From Burkholderiales bacterium (GTDB taxonomy: Bacteria; Pseudomonadota; Gammaproteobacteria; Burkholderiales; Burkholderiaceae_F): DNA of 40,144 bases. The notes below the pieces were generated by a model. The model ran no database searches and had not been told where the DNA came from. It saw nothing but the letters and a program-made list of their open reading frames with translations. The stretch is taken from contig JADCGX010000005.1 of NCBI GenBank assembly GCA_020248785.1, positions 1 through 40,144 on the forward strand. The letters run 5' to 3'. This document shows, in pieces, positions 32,016-40,144 of this stretch. Position 1 is the stretch's first letter. Every line of letters starts with the position of its first letter. The translations under genes and the position numbers were made by a program.

Positions 32016-33651
32016 ATTGATTCTAAATCCGGCAGTTAAGGCCCAGCCAGAGCCGGGGTGCGCGGTGTTGGCGGAGCCAAGGGGCGGGTGATTCGGTGCA
32101 CGACGTAGGAGACGAAGGCCTGCCAGCGGCGCAGCGGGTCCAACTGCTCCGCAGTTTTGCGCACGTGCGCCAGGGCCGTGCGGATGTTGACGAGCAGCGT
32201 CTTCGGCTGCTCGACCGCACCGTGCATCGGACTGACGTACAGCAAGCAGGCTCTGTCCGGCGTGCTGCACGCGCCGACCCACCGCCGCCAGTAGCAGCGG
32301 GCGCGCGGTGATCGCCTCCATGCGCGCCCCCGGTTGGGCCGCCCGGCAGTACCAACTCCAACAGTTGTAGAACAGCGCCACCCCGCGCGCGGCCGTGCGG
32401 CAGCGCTCGATGTCCTCTGTGCTGTAGCCCCCCAGCCCCACTGGTTCTTCAACTCGTCGAAGGCGTTCTCGGCATCGGCCCGATCCCGATACAGTTGCGC
32501 AATGGCCCGCGGCTCGTGCGCGGTGTTGGTCACCGGCACCGCGTACTCCCAGAACTGCCCGTCGTCGCCCGCGGTCAACCTCAGACGCGGCCGGCCTTGT
32601 GCGTCGCGGATTTGCACCGCCAGCGCCTGGCGCACCGCCTGGCGCAGGACGATCACCCGCCGATGGGCGGGCCAGGTGCTCAGCCGCAGTCGCGTTTGCT
32701 TCGCGCTCCAGCCCTGATCGCTCGGCCCCGGCGCGCTCCACTGCTCGTCATCGGCAAAGGCACCATGCAACAGCTTCTTGACCCAGCCGCTCTGTCGCAG
32801 CTTGAACAGGTAGCTCAGGCCCCGCTCCTCCAACTGCCCGATCACCGGCTCGTCGCCAAAGCCGCAGTCCCCACGGACCAGCGCCGGGTGCTCATGCGGC
32901 TCGAACCCGTCGAGCAGGCGCAGCAGTCCCGGCAGCGCATGCTGGGCCGCGTGCGCGTCGCCCGGCGCCAACTCCACATCCAACACCAGCCTCAGTTGGC
33001 CCGCCCAGTAGGTGTGCAGCACGTGGCTGGGTCGGCCCGGCTTGTGCGGGTTGAAGCTCACCACCGAACCGGCCTGCCGTCCGCACAACGGCTTGATGCT
33101 GCTGTCCACGTCCAGCACCGAGGCCGTACTCAGCGCCGGGCGCACGCTGCGCAGCAGGTGCGACTGCAACCAGCGCTCGGCCGCCTTGGCGTCCATCGCC
33201 TTCAGCGCCCGCCGCAGCGTGTCTTCGCTGACGATGCGCTCGCAACCCAGCACCTGCGCGCGGACCGCATCGCCGCGCAGGGCGGTCACGTGCGCATAGC
33301 GCTGATGACCGCACAGCCCCGACAGCAGCCAGGTACCCAGAATGTCGCGCAGCGCGCTGCCGTTCGGACTCGTGTACCGCAACGGGCAGTCGCGCTCCCA
33401 ACCGGCAAACAATCCGGTGGCTTGCAGGTGCTCGGCAAAACAGGCCATCTGACCGAGCGGCGTGACGCTCGCCCCAGGATCGAAGCGCACCTGTACCCGC
33501 CCGCCCAAGGTGTCCACCGCGCCGTCTACCGTCGCCATCACGGCCCCTTCGGTCTCACCCATTTGGCGATCCCTCCCTTTGCGTCAAATCCCGCGCCAAC
33601 GCCGCAGCAGCGCCAACTTCGGGCGCTTCAACTGCCGGAAATCGGGCCAAT
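32016..33651. mobile_element. IS1380-type insertion sequence
   Basis: It carries one transposase gene on the minus strand. Possible end repeats are at 32016-32037 and 33630-33651: read inward from each side, 16 of 22 bases agree, including tccggcagtt. No convincing target duplication was found, so the limits are approximate. Confidence 0.6.
32036..33562 (-). pseudogene. IS1380-family transposase with two compensating frameshifts
   Basis: About 508 codons from ATG 33562 with a good GGGAGGGA upstream. The family features are FDPGASVTPLGQMACFAEHL at the start, VLDVDSSIKPLCG (first Asp), GDCGFGDEPVIGQLEERGLS (second Asp) and RDRADAENAFDELKNQWGWG (catalytic Glu in the E-N-x-F-D-E-L-K-N block). 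One G is missing after this in the G run near 32443, so the next 60-odd residues (GYSTEDIERCRTAARGVALF and on) are read in another frame. A single extra base near 32245 restores the frame, giving LLYVSPMHGAVEQPKTLLVN. The catalytic residues precede the damage, but the C-terminal fold is scrambled. Confidence 0.87.
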
Positions 33652-33727
33652 CTGGCAATTGACGGCCACTGGGCGCTACTGCTTCCTCGAAACCGGGACA
33701 AACTGCGCGGAAATCAAGATCACCCGG

Positions 33728-34000
33728 GATCAGGGGTTGCGGCTGGTGACACCGCGCGAGCATTCGCACGGCGGCAGCCACGTGTGCCTCGCCCACGCGG
33801 CCGCGTGGCCGATCATGCGGGCGCTGATTGCGCGCGGACTGTCCGGCGACTTCCGGGCGCCCGACATCCTGCGCTTTGGCTTTGCGCCGCTGTACGTGTC
33901 GTACGCCGACGTGTGGCAGGCGGTCGAGACGCTGCGCGAGATCCTGGCCACCCGTGCATGGGACCACCCCGAATACATGTCCAGGCGCACAGTGACGTGA
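33728..34000 (+). pseudogene. kynU: Kynureninase, C-terminal part
   Basis: The frame reads GLRLVTPREHSHGGSHVCLA, then HAAAWPIMRALIARGLSGDF, RAPDILRFGFAPLYVSYADV and WQAVETLREILATRAWDHPE, ending RRTVT at 34000. This is the C-terminal domain of kynureninase, including the RAPDxxRFGFxPLY stretch near the PLP site. It continues the gene begun at 28089; about 20 codons at the junction are lost. It has no start codon or ribosome binding site of its own. kynA begins 136 bases downstream. Confidence 0.93.
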
Positions 34001-34135
34001 TGCATGGCGGCTCACACGGAGGCCAAGGAGCGCACGGAGCAACACGGTCGTTTGCAACGGCATTCGTTCTCCATGCTCCCCGTGCCCTCCGCGCTTTCCG
34101 CGTGATCAAGCGACGGCCGCACATGGGACGCGCTG

Positions 34136-34957
34136 ATGGACCCCGCTGACGACGGCGCCCACACCAAGCTTGCGGGCACGATGACCTACGGCGACTACCT
34201 GCAGCTCGATGCGATCCTGCGGGCGCAGCACCTGCGCTCGCCAGATCCCAACGAACTGCTGTTCATCGTGCAGCACCAGACGAGCGAGCTGTGGATGAAG
34301 CTGGCGCTGCACGAGCTGCGCGCCGCACGAAGCGCGATCGCCGCCGAGGATCTGCCCCCAGCAATCAAGATGCTGGCGCGGGTGTCGCGCGTGATGGAGC
34401 AGTTGGTCCACGCCTGGGACGTGCTCGCCACCATGACGCCCTCGGAGTACAGCAATTCGCCCCTACTTGGGGACCAGTTCGGGCTTTCAGTCCCGGCAGT
34501 ACCGCGCGATCGAGTACATGCTCGGCAACAAGAACGCGGCGATGCTCAAGCCGCAAGCGCACCGTGCCGATATCCAGCAGGAGCACGAGCAGGCACTGGC
34601 CTCGCCCTCGCTGTACGACGAGGCGATTGCGCTGCTGGCGCGACGTGGCTTTGCGATCGCCCCCGCCGTGCTCGGTCGCGACCCGCGCACGCCGTATCAG
34701 TCCGACGCGAGCGCGGAGCAGGCGTGGATCGCGGTGTGCCGCGCGCCACGCGAGCACTGGGAGCTGTACGAGCTCGCCGAAGAACTGGTGGACCTGGAAG
34801 ACGCCTTTCGCCGATGGCGCTTCCGCCACGTGACGACGGTGGAGCGGATCATCGGCTTCAAGCGCGGCACGGGGGCACGGGCGGCGTCAGCTACCTGCGC
34901 CGGATGCTGGATGTGGTTCTGTTTCCGGAGCTCTGGAAGGCACGCACGGACTTGTAA
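34136..34957 (+). pseudogene. kynA: Tryptophan 2,3-dioxygenase with two frameshifting indels
   Basis: The first frame gives MTYGDYLQLDAILRAQHLRS and NELLFIVQHQTSELWMKLAL (substrate-site His47) and continues to MTPSEYS. Two bases are missing in the sequence that should encode FRPYLG (34451-34465). The second frame continues [20 protein letters not shown], and [18 protein letters not shown] with the haem-ligand His. One base is missing near 34870 (expected ggcggcacgggcggc). The first frame then resumes [20 protein letters not shown]. Each indel alone destroys the enzyme; together they garble the central 135 residues. The enzyme opens the tryptophan ring to N-formylkynurenine, the first step of the pathway. 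Confidence 0.92.
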
Positions 34958-35017
34958 GGCGCGGCGGACCGCGATCCCGGCCTGCGGCGCGGACGGAAAG
35001 GATGGGGGATCACGGCC

Positions 35018-35428
35018 GTGACATTCATCAAGCAATACATCATTCGCCTGTCGCACTGCGACGCGACGGGGCATGTCTTCTATCCCAACTACTTTCACAT
35101 CTTCAACGCCCTCGTCGAGGACTGGTTCTACGAGGGCCTGGAGATCCGCTACGACGAGTTGCTGATGCAGCGCGGCCTGTCGTTGCCGACCGTGAAGCTC
35201 GAGACCACCTTCCTCGAACCCACCCGCATGGGCGAGGTGGTCGACTTCTGGCTGACGGTTTCGCATCTGGGCCGCAGTTCAGTGCGCTTCACCATGGGCG
35301 TGAGCAAGGACGGCGTCGATCGGGTACGCATGCACCGCGTTACGGTTTGCGTGAGTCAGCGCGACAACAAGCCGACCCCGGTGCCGCAAGATCTGCGCGA
35401 GAAGATTCAGGAGTTCATGCGCGGGTAA
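35018..35428 (+). CDS. Acyl-CoA thioesterase-like hotdog protein
   Basis: 136 residues from GTG 35018, preceded by [26 protein letters not shown] contains the Asp of the 4-hydroxybenzoyl-CoA thioesterase active site (Asp15, in the D-A-x-G-x-V-F-Y-P-x-Y pattern). [20 protein letters not shown] follows, and the hotdog fold closes with [10 protein letters not shown]. It would hydrolyse an aromatic or short acyl-CoA thioester in the cytoplasm. It lies between the kyn genes and gcdH, so a link with aromatic or glutaryl-CoA catabolism is likely but inferred. Confidence 0.87.
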   Translation: MTFIKQYIIRLSHCDATGHVFYPNYFHIFNALVEDWFYEGLEIRYDELLMQRGLSLPTVKLETTFLEPTRMGEVVDFWLTVSHLGRSSVRFTMGVSKDGVDRVRMHRVTVCVSQRDNKPTPVPQDLREKIQEFMRG

Positions 35429-35545
35429 GGGGGAGACTTGAACCGGTGGCTTGAGCGGATGGCCTGAAGTCGGCGCGCCGGAGCGCGCGCGTCAAGAGCG
35501 GCGCGTAGACTCGGCGGGGATCGAAAAACGCGAGCCGGAGGCCCC

Positions 35546-36754
35546 GTGAACGCGCCCGACGCAAACCTCAAGTCGTCTGCCAAAGCCCGCTTCCAGTGGG
35601 ACGATCCCCTCCTGCTCGATGCGCAACTCACGGACGACGAGCGCATGGTGCGCGATGCAGCAGCCCGCTACGCACGGGACAAGCTGGCGCCGCGCATTCT
35701 CGAGGCGTTCCGCAACGAAAAGACGGATCTGGCCATTTTCCGCGAGATGGGCGAGCTCGGCCTGCTCGGCCCCACCATCCCCGCCGCCCATGGCGGGCCG
35801 GAACTGAACTATGTGAGCTATGGGTTGATCGCGCGCGCGATCGAGCGCGTCGACTCGGGCTACCGCTCGATGATGAGCGTGCAGAGCTCACTCGTGATGC
35901 TGCCGATCTACGAGTTCGGCTCGCAAGCACAGCGGCAGAAGTACTTGCCCAAGCTGGCCACCGGCGAGTGGATCGGCTGCTTTGGCCTGACCGAGCCGAA
36001 CCACGGCTCCGACCCCGGCAGCATGGAGGCGCGCGCGCGCGAGGCCGACGGCGGCTTCGTCCTGCGCGGCACCAAGAACTGGATCAGCAACTCGCCGTTC
36101 GCCGATGTCTTCGTGGTCTGGGCCAAGAACGACGCGGGCAAGATCCGCGGCTTCATCCTCGACAAGGGCATGAAAGGCCTGTCGGCGCCGGCCATCAAGG
36201 GCAAGATCGGCCTGCGCGCCAGCACCACCGGCGAGATCGTGATGGACGACGTCTTCGTGCCGGCCGAGAACGAGCTGCCCAACGTCGAGGGACTCAAGGG
36301 CCCGTTCACGTGTCTCGATTCAGCGCGCTACGGCATCGCCTGGGGCGCGCTGGGTGCGGCCGAGTTCTGCTGGCACACCGCGCGGCAGTACGTGCTCGAT
36401 CGCAAGCAGTTTGGCCGCCCGCTGGCGGCCAACCAGCTCATCCAGAAGAAACTCGCCGACATGCAGACCGAGATCACGCTCGGCCTGCAGGGCTGCCTGC
36501 GTCTGGGCCGCATGAAGGACGACGGCATCGCCGCGGTGGAGATCACCAGCATCATGAAGCGCAACTCCTGCGGCAAGGCGCTGGAGATCGCACGCACCGC
36601 GCGCGACATGCTCGGTGGCAACGGCATCTCGGATGAGTACGGCGTGATGCGTCACATGGTGAACCTCGAGGTCGTCAACACCTACGAGGGCACGCACGAC
36701 GTGCACGCACTGATCCTGGGCCGCGCGCAGACGGGCATCCAGGCGTTCAGCTAG
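35546..36754 (+). CDS. gcdH: Glutaryl-CoA dehydrogenase
   Basis: 402 residues from GTG 35546, with GGAGG four bases upstream. [20 protein letters not shown] is the typical N-terminus of this acyl-CoA dehydrogenase branch. [37 protein letters not shown] (FAD/substrate loop) and the catalytic Glu in [17 protein letters not shown] near residue 380 fit GcdH better than other acyl-CoA dehydrogenases. It oxidises and decarboxylates glutaryl-CoA to crotonyl-CoA using FAD and an electron-transfer flavoprotein, in lysine, tryptophan and benzoyl-CoA-type degradation. The gene is intact, unlike the kyn genes upstream. Confidence 0.94.
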   Translation: MNAPDANLKSSAKARFQWDDPLLLDAQLTDDERMVRDAAARYARDKLAPRILEAFRNEKTDLAIFREMGELGLLGPTIPAAHGGPELNYVSYGLIARAIERVDSGYRSMMSVQSSLVMLPIYEFGSQAQRQKYLPKLATGEWIGCFGLTEPNHGSDPGSMEARAREADGGFVLRGTKNWISNSPFADVFVVWAKNDAGKIRGFILDKGMKGLSAPAIKGKIGLRASTTGEIVMDDVFVPAENELPNVEGLKGPFTCLDSARYGIAWGALGAAEFCWHTARQYVLDRKQFGRPLAANQLIQKKLADMQTEITLGLQGCLRLGRMKDDGIAAVEITSIMKRNSCGKALEIARTARDMLGGNGISDEYGVMRHMVNLEVVNTYEGTHDVHALILGRAQTGIQAFS

Positions 36755-36781
36755 GTCCCCTGGGCGCGCCTCCTGCTTGCC

Positions 36782-37597
36782 ATGAGTGTTGCCGCGGCCT
36801 GGCTGCTCGGCGCAACCGCGGTGGCGGCGGCGCCGCCCTGGTCGATCAACTGGGCGCCGCGCGTGGACGCCGAACGCCACGTCGGCGGCGAGTCGGTCCG
36901 CCCCGTGCGGCAGACGTCCGCTGTGACCCGGCGCTTCGAGGCCCGATCGCGCGGCCTGCTGCAACACGAGTTCCGTGATCTCGACCTGCCCCCGGTCGAC
37001 CGTGCCAAGCCCGACACCAACAGCTACGTGCATCGGCTCACGCTGGCCTGGCAGTTCCACGACGACGCGCTGCGGCTGGACCTCGGCGCCACGCTCGCCG
37101 TCTCGTCCAACGCGCTGAAGAACGCCGACGATCTCGAATTCGCCGACCTGCGGCCGGCCGTCGGCGCGCAGTGGCGTGCCGGCGCGGCGTGGCTCGCCCT
37201 CTATGCGGACGATCGCCTTGGGCGCACCCTCGTCTATCCGGGTTTCGAGGTGCCGCTGCAGCCGACGCCGGCCCATGCGATCAGCCTCGGCTTTCCCGTC
37301 TCATCCTGGCGCTGGGAGGCTGCGCCGTCGTGGCAATCGGCCGTCGCCGTCGAGCCCGACGGCGCCTGCTGGCGCGTGCGCGACGAGGCGGTCGAACGCC
37401 GCTCCGAGGTTTGCAGCCGCGCCTGGCAGACCCGCTTCACCCTGCGCTGGCAGCCCGCACGGTGGTTAGAGGCCACGGCGGCCTTTGGCTGGCGCTTCGA
37501 CGGATCTCTCGAGTACACGCTGCGCGACGGCCGCGCGGTGGAAGTCGACGTGCCGGCAGGGCCGTTTTACGGCGCCAGTATTGGCGCACGATTTTGA
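36782..37597 (+). CDS. Outer-membrane-like protein of unknown function
   Basis: 271 residues that I cannot assign to a named family. A short hydrophobic leader (AAAWLLGATAVAAA) ends at about residue 18 with a plausible signal-peptidase I site. The rest alternates hydrophobic and polar residues, rich in Trp, Arg and Asp, in strands such as YVHRLTLAWQFHD, LRLDLGATLAVSS and TRFTLRWQPA. It ends GASIGARF with C-terminal Phe, the signature recognised by the BAM machinery. A small beta-barrel of about 10-12 strands is the best inference. It follows gcdH by only 27 bases. Confidence 0.65.
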   Translation: MSVAAAWLLGATAVAAAPPWSINWAPRVDAERHVGGESVRPVRQTSAVTRRFEARSRGLLQHEFRDLDLPPVDRAKPDTNSYVHRLTLAWQFHDDALRLDLGATLAVSSNALKNADDLEFADLRPAVGAQWRAGAAWLALYADDRLGRTLVYPGFEVPLQPTPAHAISLGFPVSSWRWEAAPSWQSAVAVEPDGACWRVRDEAVERRSEVCSRAWQTRFTLRWQPARWLEATAAFGWRFDGSLEYTLRDGRAVEVDVPAGPFYGASIGARF

Positions 37598-37679
37598 TCC
37601 GGCGCCTCCAAGCCATGGGGCGCCGCGGCAGCAGCGCACCGGCTAAGCTCGCGCGCCGAGCCATGAAGAAGCCGCAACG

Positions 37680-39110
37680 ATGCACGCGTTAGCCCATGAA
37701 CGCTTTGGCCCGATGACGCAAGCTGCACGCAGGATCACACTGCCCGCTGCCGCACGTGCAGTTGCCGTCCTTGCCTGTCTTGCCATGGCATCGTTCGCCA
37801 ACGCCAAAGACTCGGAGCGCCTCAGCGGGCTCATCCTGAGCCGTATCGAGGGCGACCGCAGTCACGTCTGCGTGCAGGCCGCACGCATCGACCTGAAGGC
37901 CACCAGCGTGGTGCGCGCCGCGTCGGCCTGCGCCACCCATCGGCCCGACGCGCCACCGCTCGGGGCGCGCTTCGAGATCGGTTCGATCAGCAAGGCCTTC
38001 GTCGGCGTGCTTGCGGCCGAAATGGCGGCGCGCGGCGAACTCAAGCGCGATGAGCCGCTGACCGCGCTCCTGGCCCCGGAGACGGGACTCGCCAAGGACG
38101 CGGTGCCCGACATCACGCTCGCAGATCTGCTGACGCACACCTCCGGCCTGCCGCCGCTGCCCCCCGGCTTTCGCCCGGCGCATCCGCTGAATCCCTACGC
38201 GGACGTGAGCGCGCCGCTGATCTACGGAGGCCTGGCCCAGGTGAAGCTGCCGCCACGCGAGGCGCGCCGCTACGCCTACTCGAACTGGGCGTTTCTCATG
38301 CTGTCGGACCTGCTGGCGCGCCGCGCCGGCAAACCGTTTGATGAGTTGCTGCGCGAGCGCGTCCTGGCACCGCTGGGGATGCACGACACGCTGGTGGCGC
38401 GCAACGACGCGCTGTCGCTCGGCCGCTTCGCCAATGGCGTTGCCACGCCGGCCTGGGACGTGCCGGTTGCGTTTGCAGGCGCCGGCGGCCTGCGCTCGAC
38501 CATTGATGACATGGCGCTGTTTGCGCGCGCGATGCTGGGCGACGTACCGGACACTGCGCCCCCGTCGCTGCAGCAGGCGTTGCGCACCTCGCGCGAGAAG
38601 CTGCGCGACGGCAACGCGCAGGTCGACCTCGGCTGGGGCTGGCACCTGCGCAAGCGGCCCGGTGCGGCGCCGCTCGTGTTCCACAACGGGATGACCTACG
38701 GGGCCTCCGCCATGCTGGTGCTGGACATCGCCCAGCAGCGCGGCGCCATCACCCTGGCCGATGCGGGCGGCGGCTTCGACGATCTGGCGCTGCGCATCCT
38801 GGACGGCAGCACGCCACTGCTCGCCGCCCGGCGGCCGGCGGCACTGGACTTGCCCCTGGCGCGGGCGGCCGCCGGCCGCTACCAGCTAGCACCCAACTTC
38901 ATCCTCACCATGTCGGTCGACGACAACCGCTTGTACGCGCAGGCCACGGGCCAGGACCGGTTCGAACTGCTGCAAGACGCACGCGGCGAGTACTACACGA
39001 CCGGGGCCAACGACATCCTGATCCGCCTGCGGCGCGGCGAGGCCGGCAAGGTCGAGGGGCTGACGCTGTTCCAGGGCGGTGCGGCGCTGCCGGCCCCGCG
39101 CCTGGAGTGA
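37680..39110 (+). CDS. Serine hydrolase of the beta-lactamase/penicillin-binding-protein class C fold
   Basis: 476 residues from ATG 37680; ATG 37713 is an alternative. A signal peptide ends near ASFANA-KD. The nucleophile is in FEIGSISKAFVG (S-x-x-K near residue 102). The second motif is Y-S-N in RRYAYSNWAF near 199, and the third, normally K-T-G, is HNG in VFHNGMTYGASA near 338. H-x-G at this position occurs in class C-like esterases and peptidases. LLTHTSGLPPLP is typical. The last 100 residues form a lipocalin-like C-terminal domain (AAGRYQLAPNFILTMSVDDN). It is probably a periplasmic peptidase/esterase; beta-lactam resistance should not be assumed. Confidence 0.88.
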   Translation: MHALAHERFGPMTQAARRITLPAAARAVAVLACLAMASFANAKDSERLSGLILSRIEGDRSHVCVQAARIDLKATSVVRAASACATHRPDAPPLGARFEIGSISKAFVGVLAAEMAARGELKRDEPLTALLAPETGLAKDAVPDITLADLLTHTSGLPPLPPGFRPAHPLNPYADVSAPLIYGGLAQVKLPPREARRYAYSNWAFLMLSDLLARRAGKPFDELLRERVLAPLGMHDTLVARNDALSLGRFANGVATPAWDVPVAFAGAGGLRSTIDDMALFARAMLGDVPDTAPPSLQQALRTSREKLRDGNAQVDLGWGWHLRKRPGAAPLVFHNGMTYGASAMLVLDIAQQRGAITLADAGGGFDDLALRILDGSTPLLAARRPAALDLPLARAAAGRYQLAPNFILTMSVDDNRLYAQATGQDRFELLQDARGEYYTTGANDILIRLRRGEAGKVEGLTLFQGGAALPAPRLE

Positions 39111-39114
39111 CACC

Positions 39115-40026
39115 GTGCCCACCGTGCTCGAGGTGGTCCACACCACCACCACCCGCTATGCCCGGCCGGTCCGCTTTGGCGAGCATCGCGTCATGTTCCG
39201 GCCGCAGCCGCGGCATGACATGCGCGTGCTGCAGGCCGAGCTGGAGATCTCGCCATCCCACGAGCTGCGCTGGATCACCGACAGCTTCAGCAACTCGATC
39301 GCCGCAGTGAACTTTCCCGGCCCGGCGGCCGAGCTGAAGTTCGTCGCGCGCATCGCGATCGAGCAATACGGCTCGGCCAACCAAGAGCTGCCGCTGGCAC
39401 CCGATGCGGTCACCTACCCCGTCCAGTATTCCGCGGCCGAGCAGCTCGACCTGTATCCCGTCCTGCAACCGTACGCGGCTGATCCGAACGGCGAGCTCAA
39501 GGCCTTGGCCGAGAGTTTCGTGCTCCATGCCAATGGCGATACACGGCGCATGCTGCAGGCCATGATGGAGTCGATCCGCCACGAGATCAGCTACCGCTCG
39601 CGCTACGAAGAGGGCACGCAGCACCCGCTCGACACCATCCAGAGGAAAGGCGGCACCTGCCGCGACGACGCGCACCTGATGCTCGAAGCCTGCCGCGAGC
39701 TGGGCATCGCCGAACGCTTTGTCACCGGGTACCTGTACGACCCCAAGCTCGATGGCGGCGCAGTCGGCATGGCAGGCGCCGGCAGCACGCATGCATGGGC
39801 CGAGGTCTACCTGCCGGGCGCAGGCTGGGTGCCCTGCGACCCGACCAACCTGCTCACCGGCGGCACCGAGCTCATCCGCGTGGCAACCACCCGCATCCCG
39901 GAGCAGGCCGTGCCGCTATCGGGCAGCTTCACCGGCGCGGCCACCGATTACCTCGGCATGGAGGTCGAGGTGCGGGTGCGCAAGCTGGGCGACCCGCAGG
40001 ACCTTCTGAGCATCCCAGGCCCATGA
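39115..40026 (+). CDS. Transglutaminase-like cysteine peptidase-family protein
   Basis: 303 residues from GTG 39115, four bases after the hydrolase stop. The N-terminal beta domain (about 1-160; LEVVHTTTTRYARPVRFGEH, RPQPRHDMRVL) is the bacterial transglutaminase-like N-terminal domain. The catalytic triad is Cys182 in KGGTCRDDAHLMLEACRELG, His226 in AGSTHAWAEVYLPG and Asp242 in VPCDPTN. Such proteins act as amide hydrolases or transferases; the substrate is unknown. No signal peptide is seen. The stop overlaps the next start (ATGA), so the following gene is likely in the same operon. Confidence 0.9.
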   Translation: MPTVLEVVHTTTTRYARPVRFGEHRVMFRPQPRHDMRVLQAELEISPSHELRWITDSFSNSIAAVNFPGPAAELKFVARIAIEQYGSANQELPLAPDAVTYPVQYSAAEQLDLYPVLQPYAADPNGELKALAESFVLHANGDTRRMLQAMMESIRHEISYRSRYEEGTQHPLDTIQRKGGTCRDDAHLMLEACRELGIAERFVTGYLYDPKLDGGAVGMAGAGSTHAWAEVYLPGAGWVPCDPTNLLTGGTELIRVATTRIPEQAVPLSGSFTGAATDYLGMEVEVRVRKLGDPQDLLSIPGP

Positions 40027-40144
40027 CCGCGCCCGGCGTTCGCGAAGAAACGATGGTGCTGCTGCGGTACAAAGCGAACGGCAGCGCCGAGATGACCGAC
40101 ACGTCATTGGTGCGAGCCCGGGGCGTTATCGGACGCCGTGGAGC
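40023..40144 (+). CDS. Start of an unknown gene, running off the window
   Basis: The ATG at 40023 overlaps the transglutaminase stop by four bases, and the frame stays open for 40 codons to the window edge (MTAPGVREETMVLLRYKANG and onward). No family was recognised. The coupling is the only support. Confidence 0.45.
   Translation, partial: MTAPGVREETMVLLRYKANGSAEMTDTSLVRARGVIGRRG

Larger units (their letters stand above)
29021..33727. mobile_element. About 4.7 kb of inserted DNA splitting kynU
   Basis: Between the two halves of kynU lie, in order: an unassigned stretch, an IS3-family remnant, an IS630-family remnant, a periplasmic binding protein gene on the minus strand, and an IS1380-type element. 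About 20 kynU codons that should lie between PALR and LRLVTPREH are missing, so the insertions were accompanied by deletion. The block has no single pair of ends and looks like repeated hits at one site. Confidence 0.85.

Noticed and set aside
32495-34000. A 501-codon plus-strand open frame ending at the kynU stop
   Set aside because: Most of it is antisense to the IS1380 transposase. Only the last 91 codons (33728-34000) are real, as the kynureninase C-terminus, so it is not one protein.
37680-39110. The serine hydrolase as an AmpC beta-lactamase
   Set aside because: The third motif is HNG rather than KTG and there is an extra C-terminal domain, so a peptidase or esterase is the safer call.
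1-40144. CRISPR arrays, tRNA or rRNA genes
   Set aside because: No regularly spaced direct repeats, tRNA-like cloverleaf with a TTCRANY arm, or rRNA-like sequence was noticed on either strand by reading; a dedicated scan could still find a short one.

Overview
The window is high-GC DNA that reads as a betaproteobacterium, most likely Burkholderiales. Support comes from the block tctD/tctE-like two-component genes - recA - recX - DUF2889 - sucC - sucD - terC lying near a type IV pilin locus, kynBUA-type tryptophan catabolism genes, and a glutaryl-CoA dehydrogenase. This order is familiar to me from that group; no search was run. I saw no rRNA, tRNA or CRISPR.

Region 1 (1-14.5 kb) is a glycan/pilin island in decay. 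It holds an asparagine synthase of the surface-polysaccharide type, a C-terminal fragment of an O-antigen ligase/polymerase-like protein, remnants of IS3 and IS66 elements, and two N-terminally truncated pilin copies. Next comes a minus-strand run of sugar-related genes (GT4, GtrA, two methyltransferases) whose upstream members (GT2, Gfo/Idh/MocA oxidoreductase, zinc-ribbon methyltransferase) are fragments fused by deletions. A large GT-C-like membrane protein, a polyprenyl-phosphate-type GT2 and two type IV prepilin genes follow. The first pilin has a sigma-54-like promoter and its own terminator.

Region 2 (14.5-16.1 kb) is an accessory strip: a RelBE/ParE-like toxin-antitoxin pair with a palindromic operator, a 0.27 kb MITE-like element with nested inverted repeats, an orphan HicB-like gene, and several dispersed GC-rich palindromic repeats.

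Region 3 (16.1-26.3 kb) is core chromosome. On the minus strand, in transcription order, are recA (LexA box upstream), recX, DUF2889, sucC, sucD, terC, a PP2C phosphatase and a two-FHA-domain protein. A single GIY-YIG nuclease gene, boxed tightly by a perfect 28-nt inverted repeat, sits between sucC and sucD. A TctD/TctE-type two-component pair runs on the plus strand.

Region 4 (26.3-35 kb) has an EamA transporter and a wrecked kynB-kynU-kynA operon. kynB looks intact. kynU has a frameshift and is split by about 4.7 kb of foreign DNA (IS3 remnant, IS630 remnant, a stranded ABC substrate-binding protein gene, an IS1380-type element with two indels). kynA carries two frameshifting indels. Tryptophan degradation by this locus is therefore probably lost.

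Region 5 (35-40.1 kb) is intact again: thioesterase, glutaryl-CoA dehydrogenase, an outer-membrane-like protein of unknown function, a serine beta-lactamase-like hydrolase, a transglutaminase-like protein, and the start of an overlapping unknown gene.
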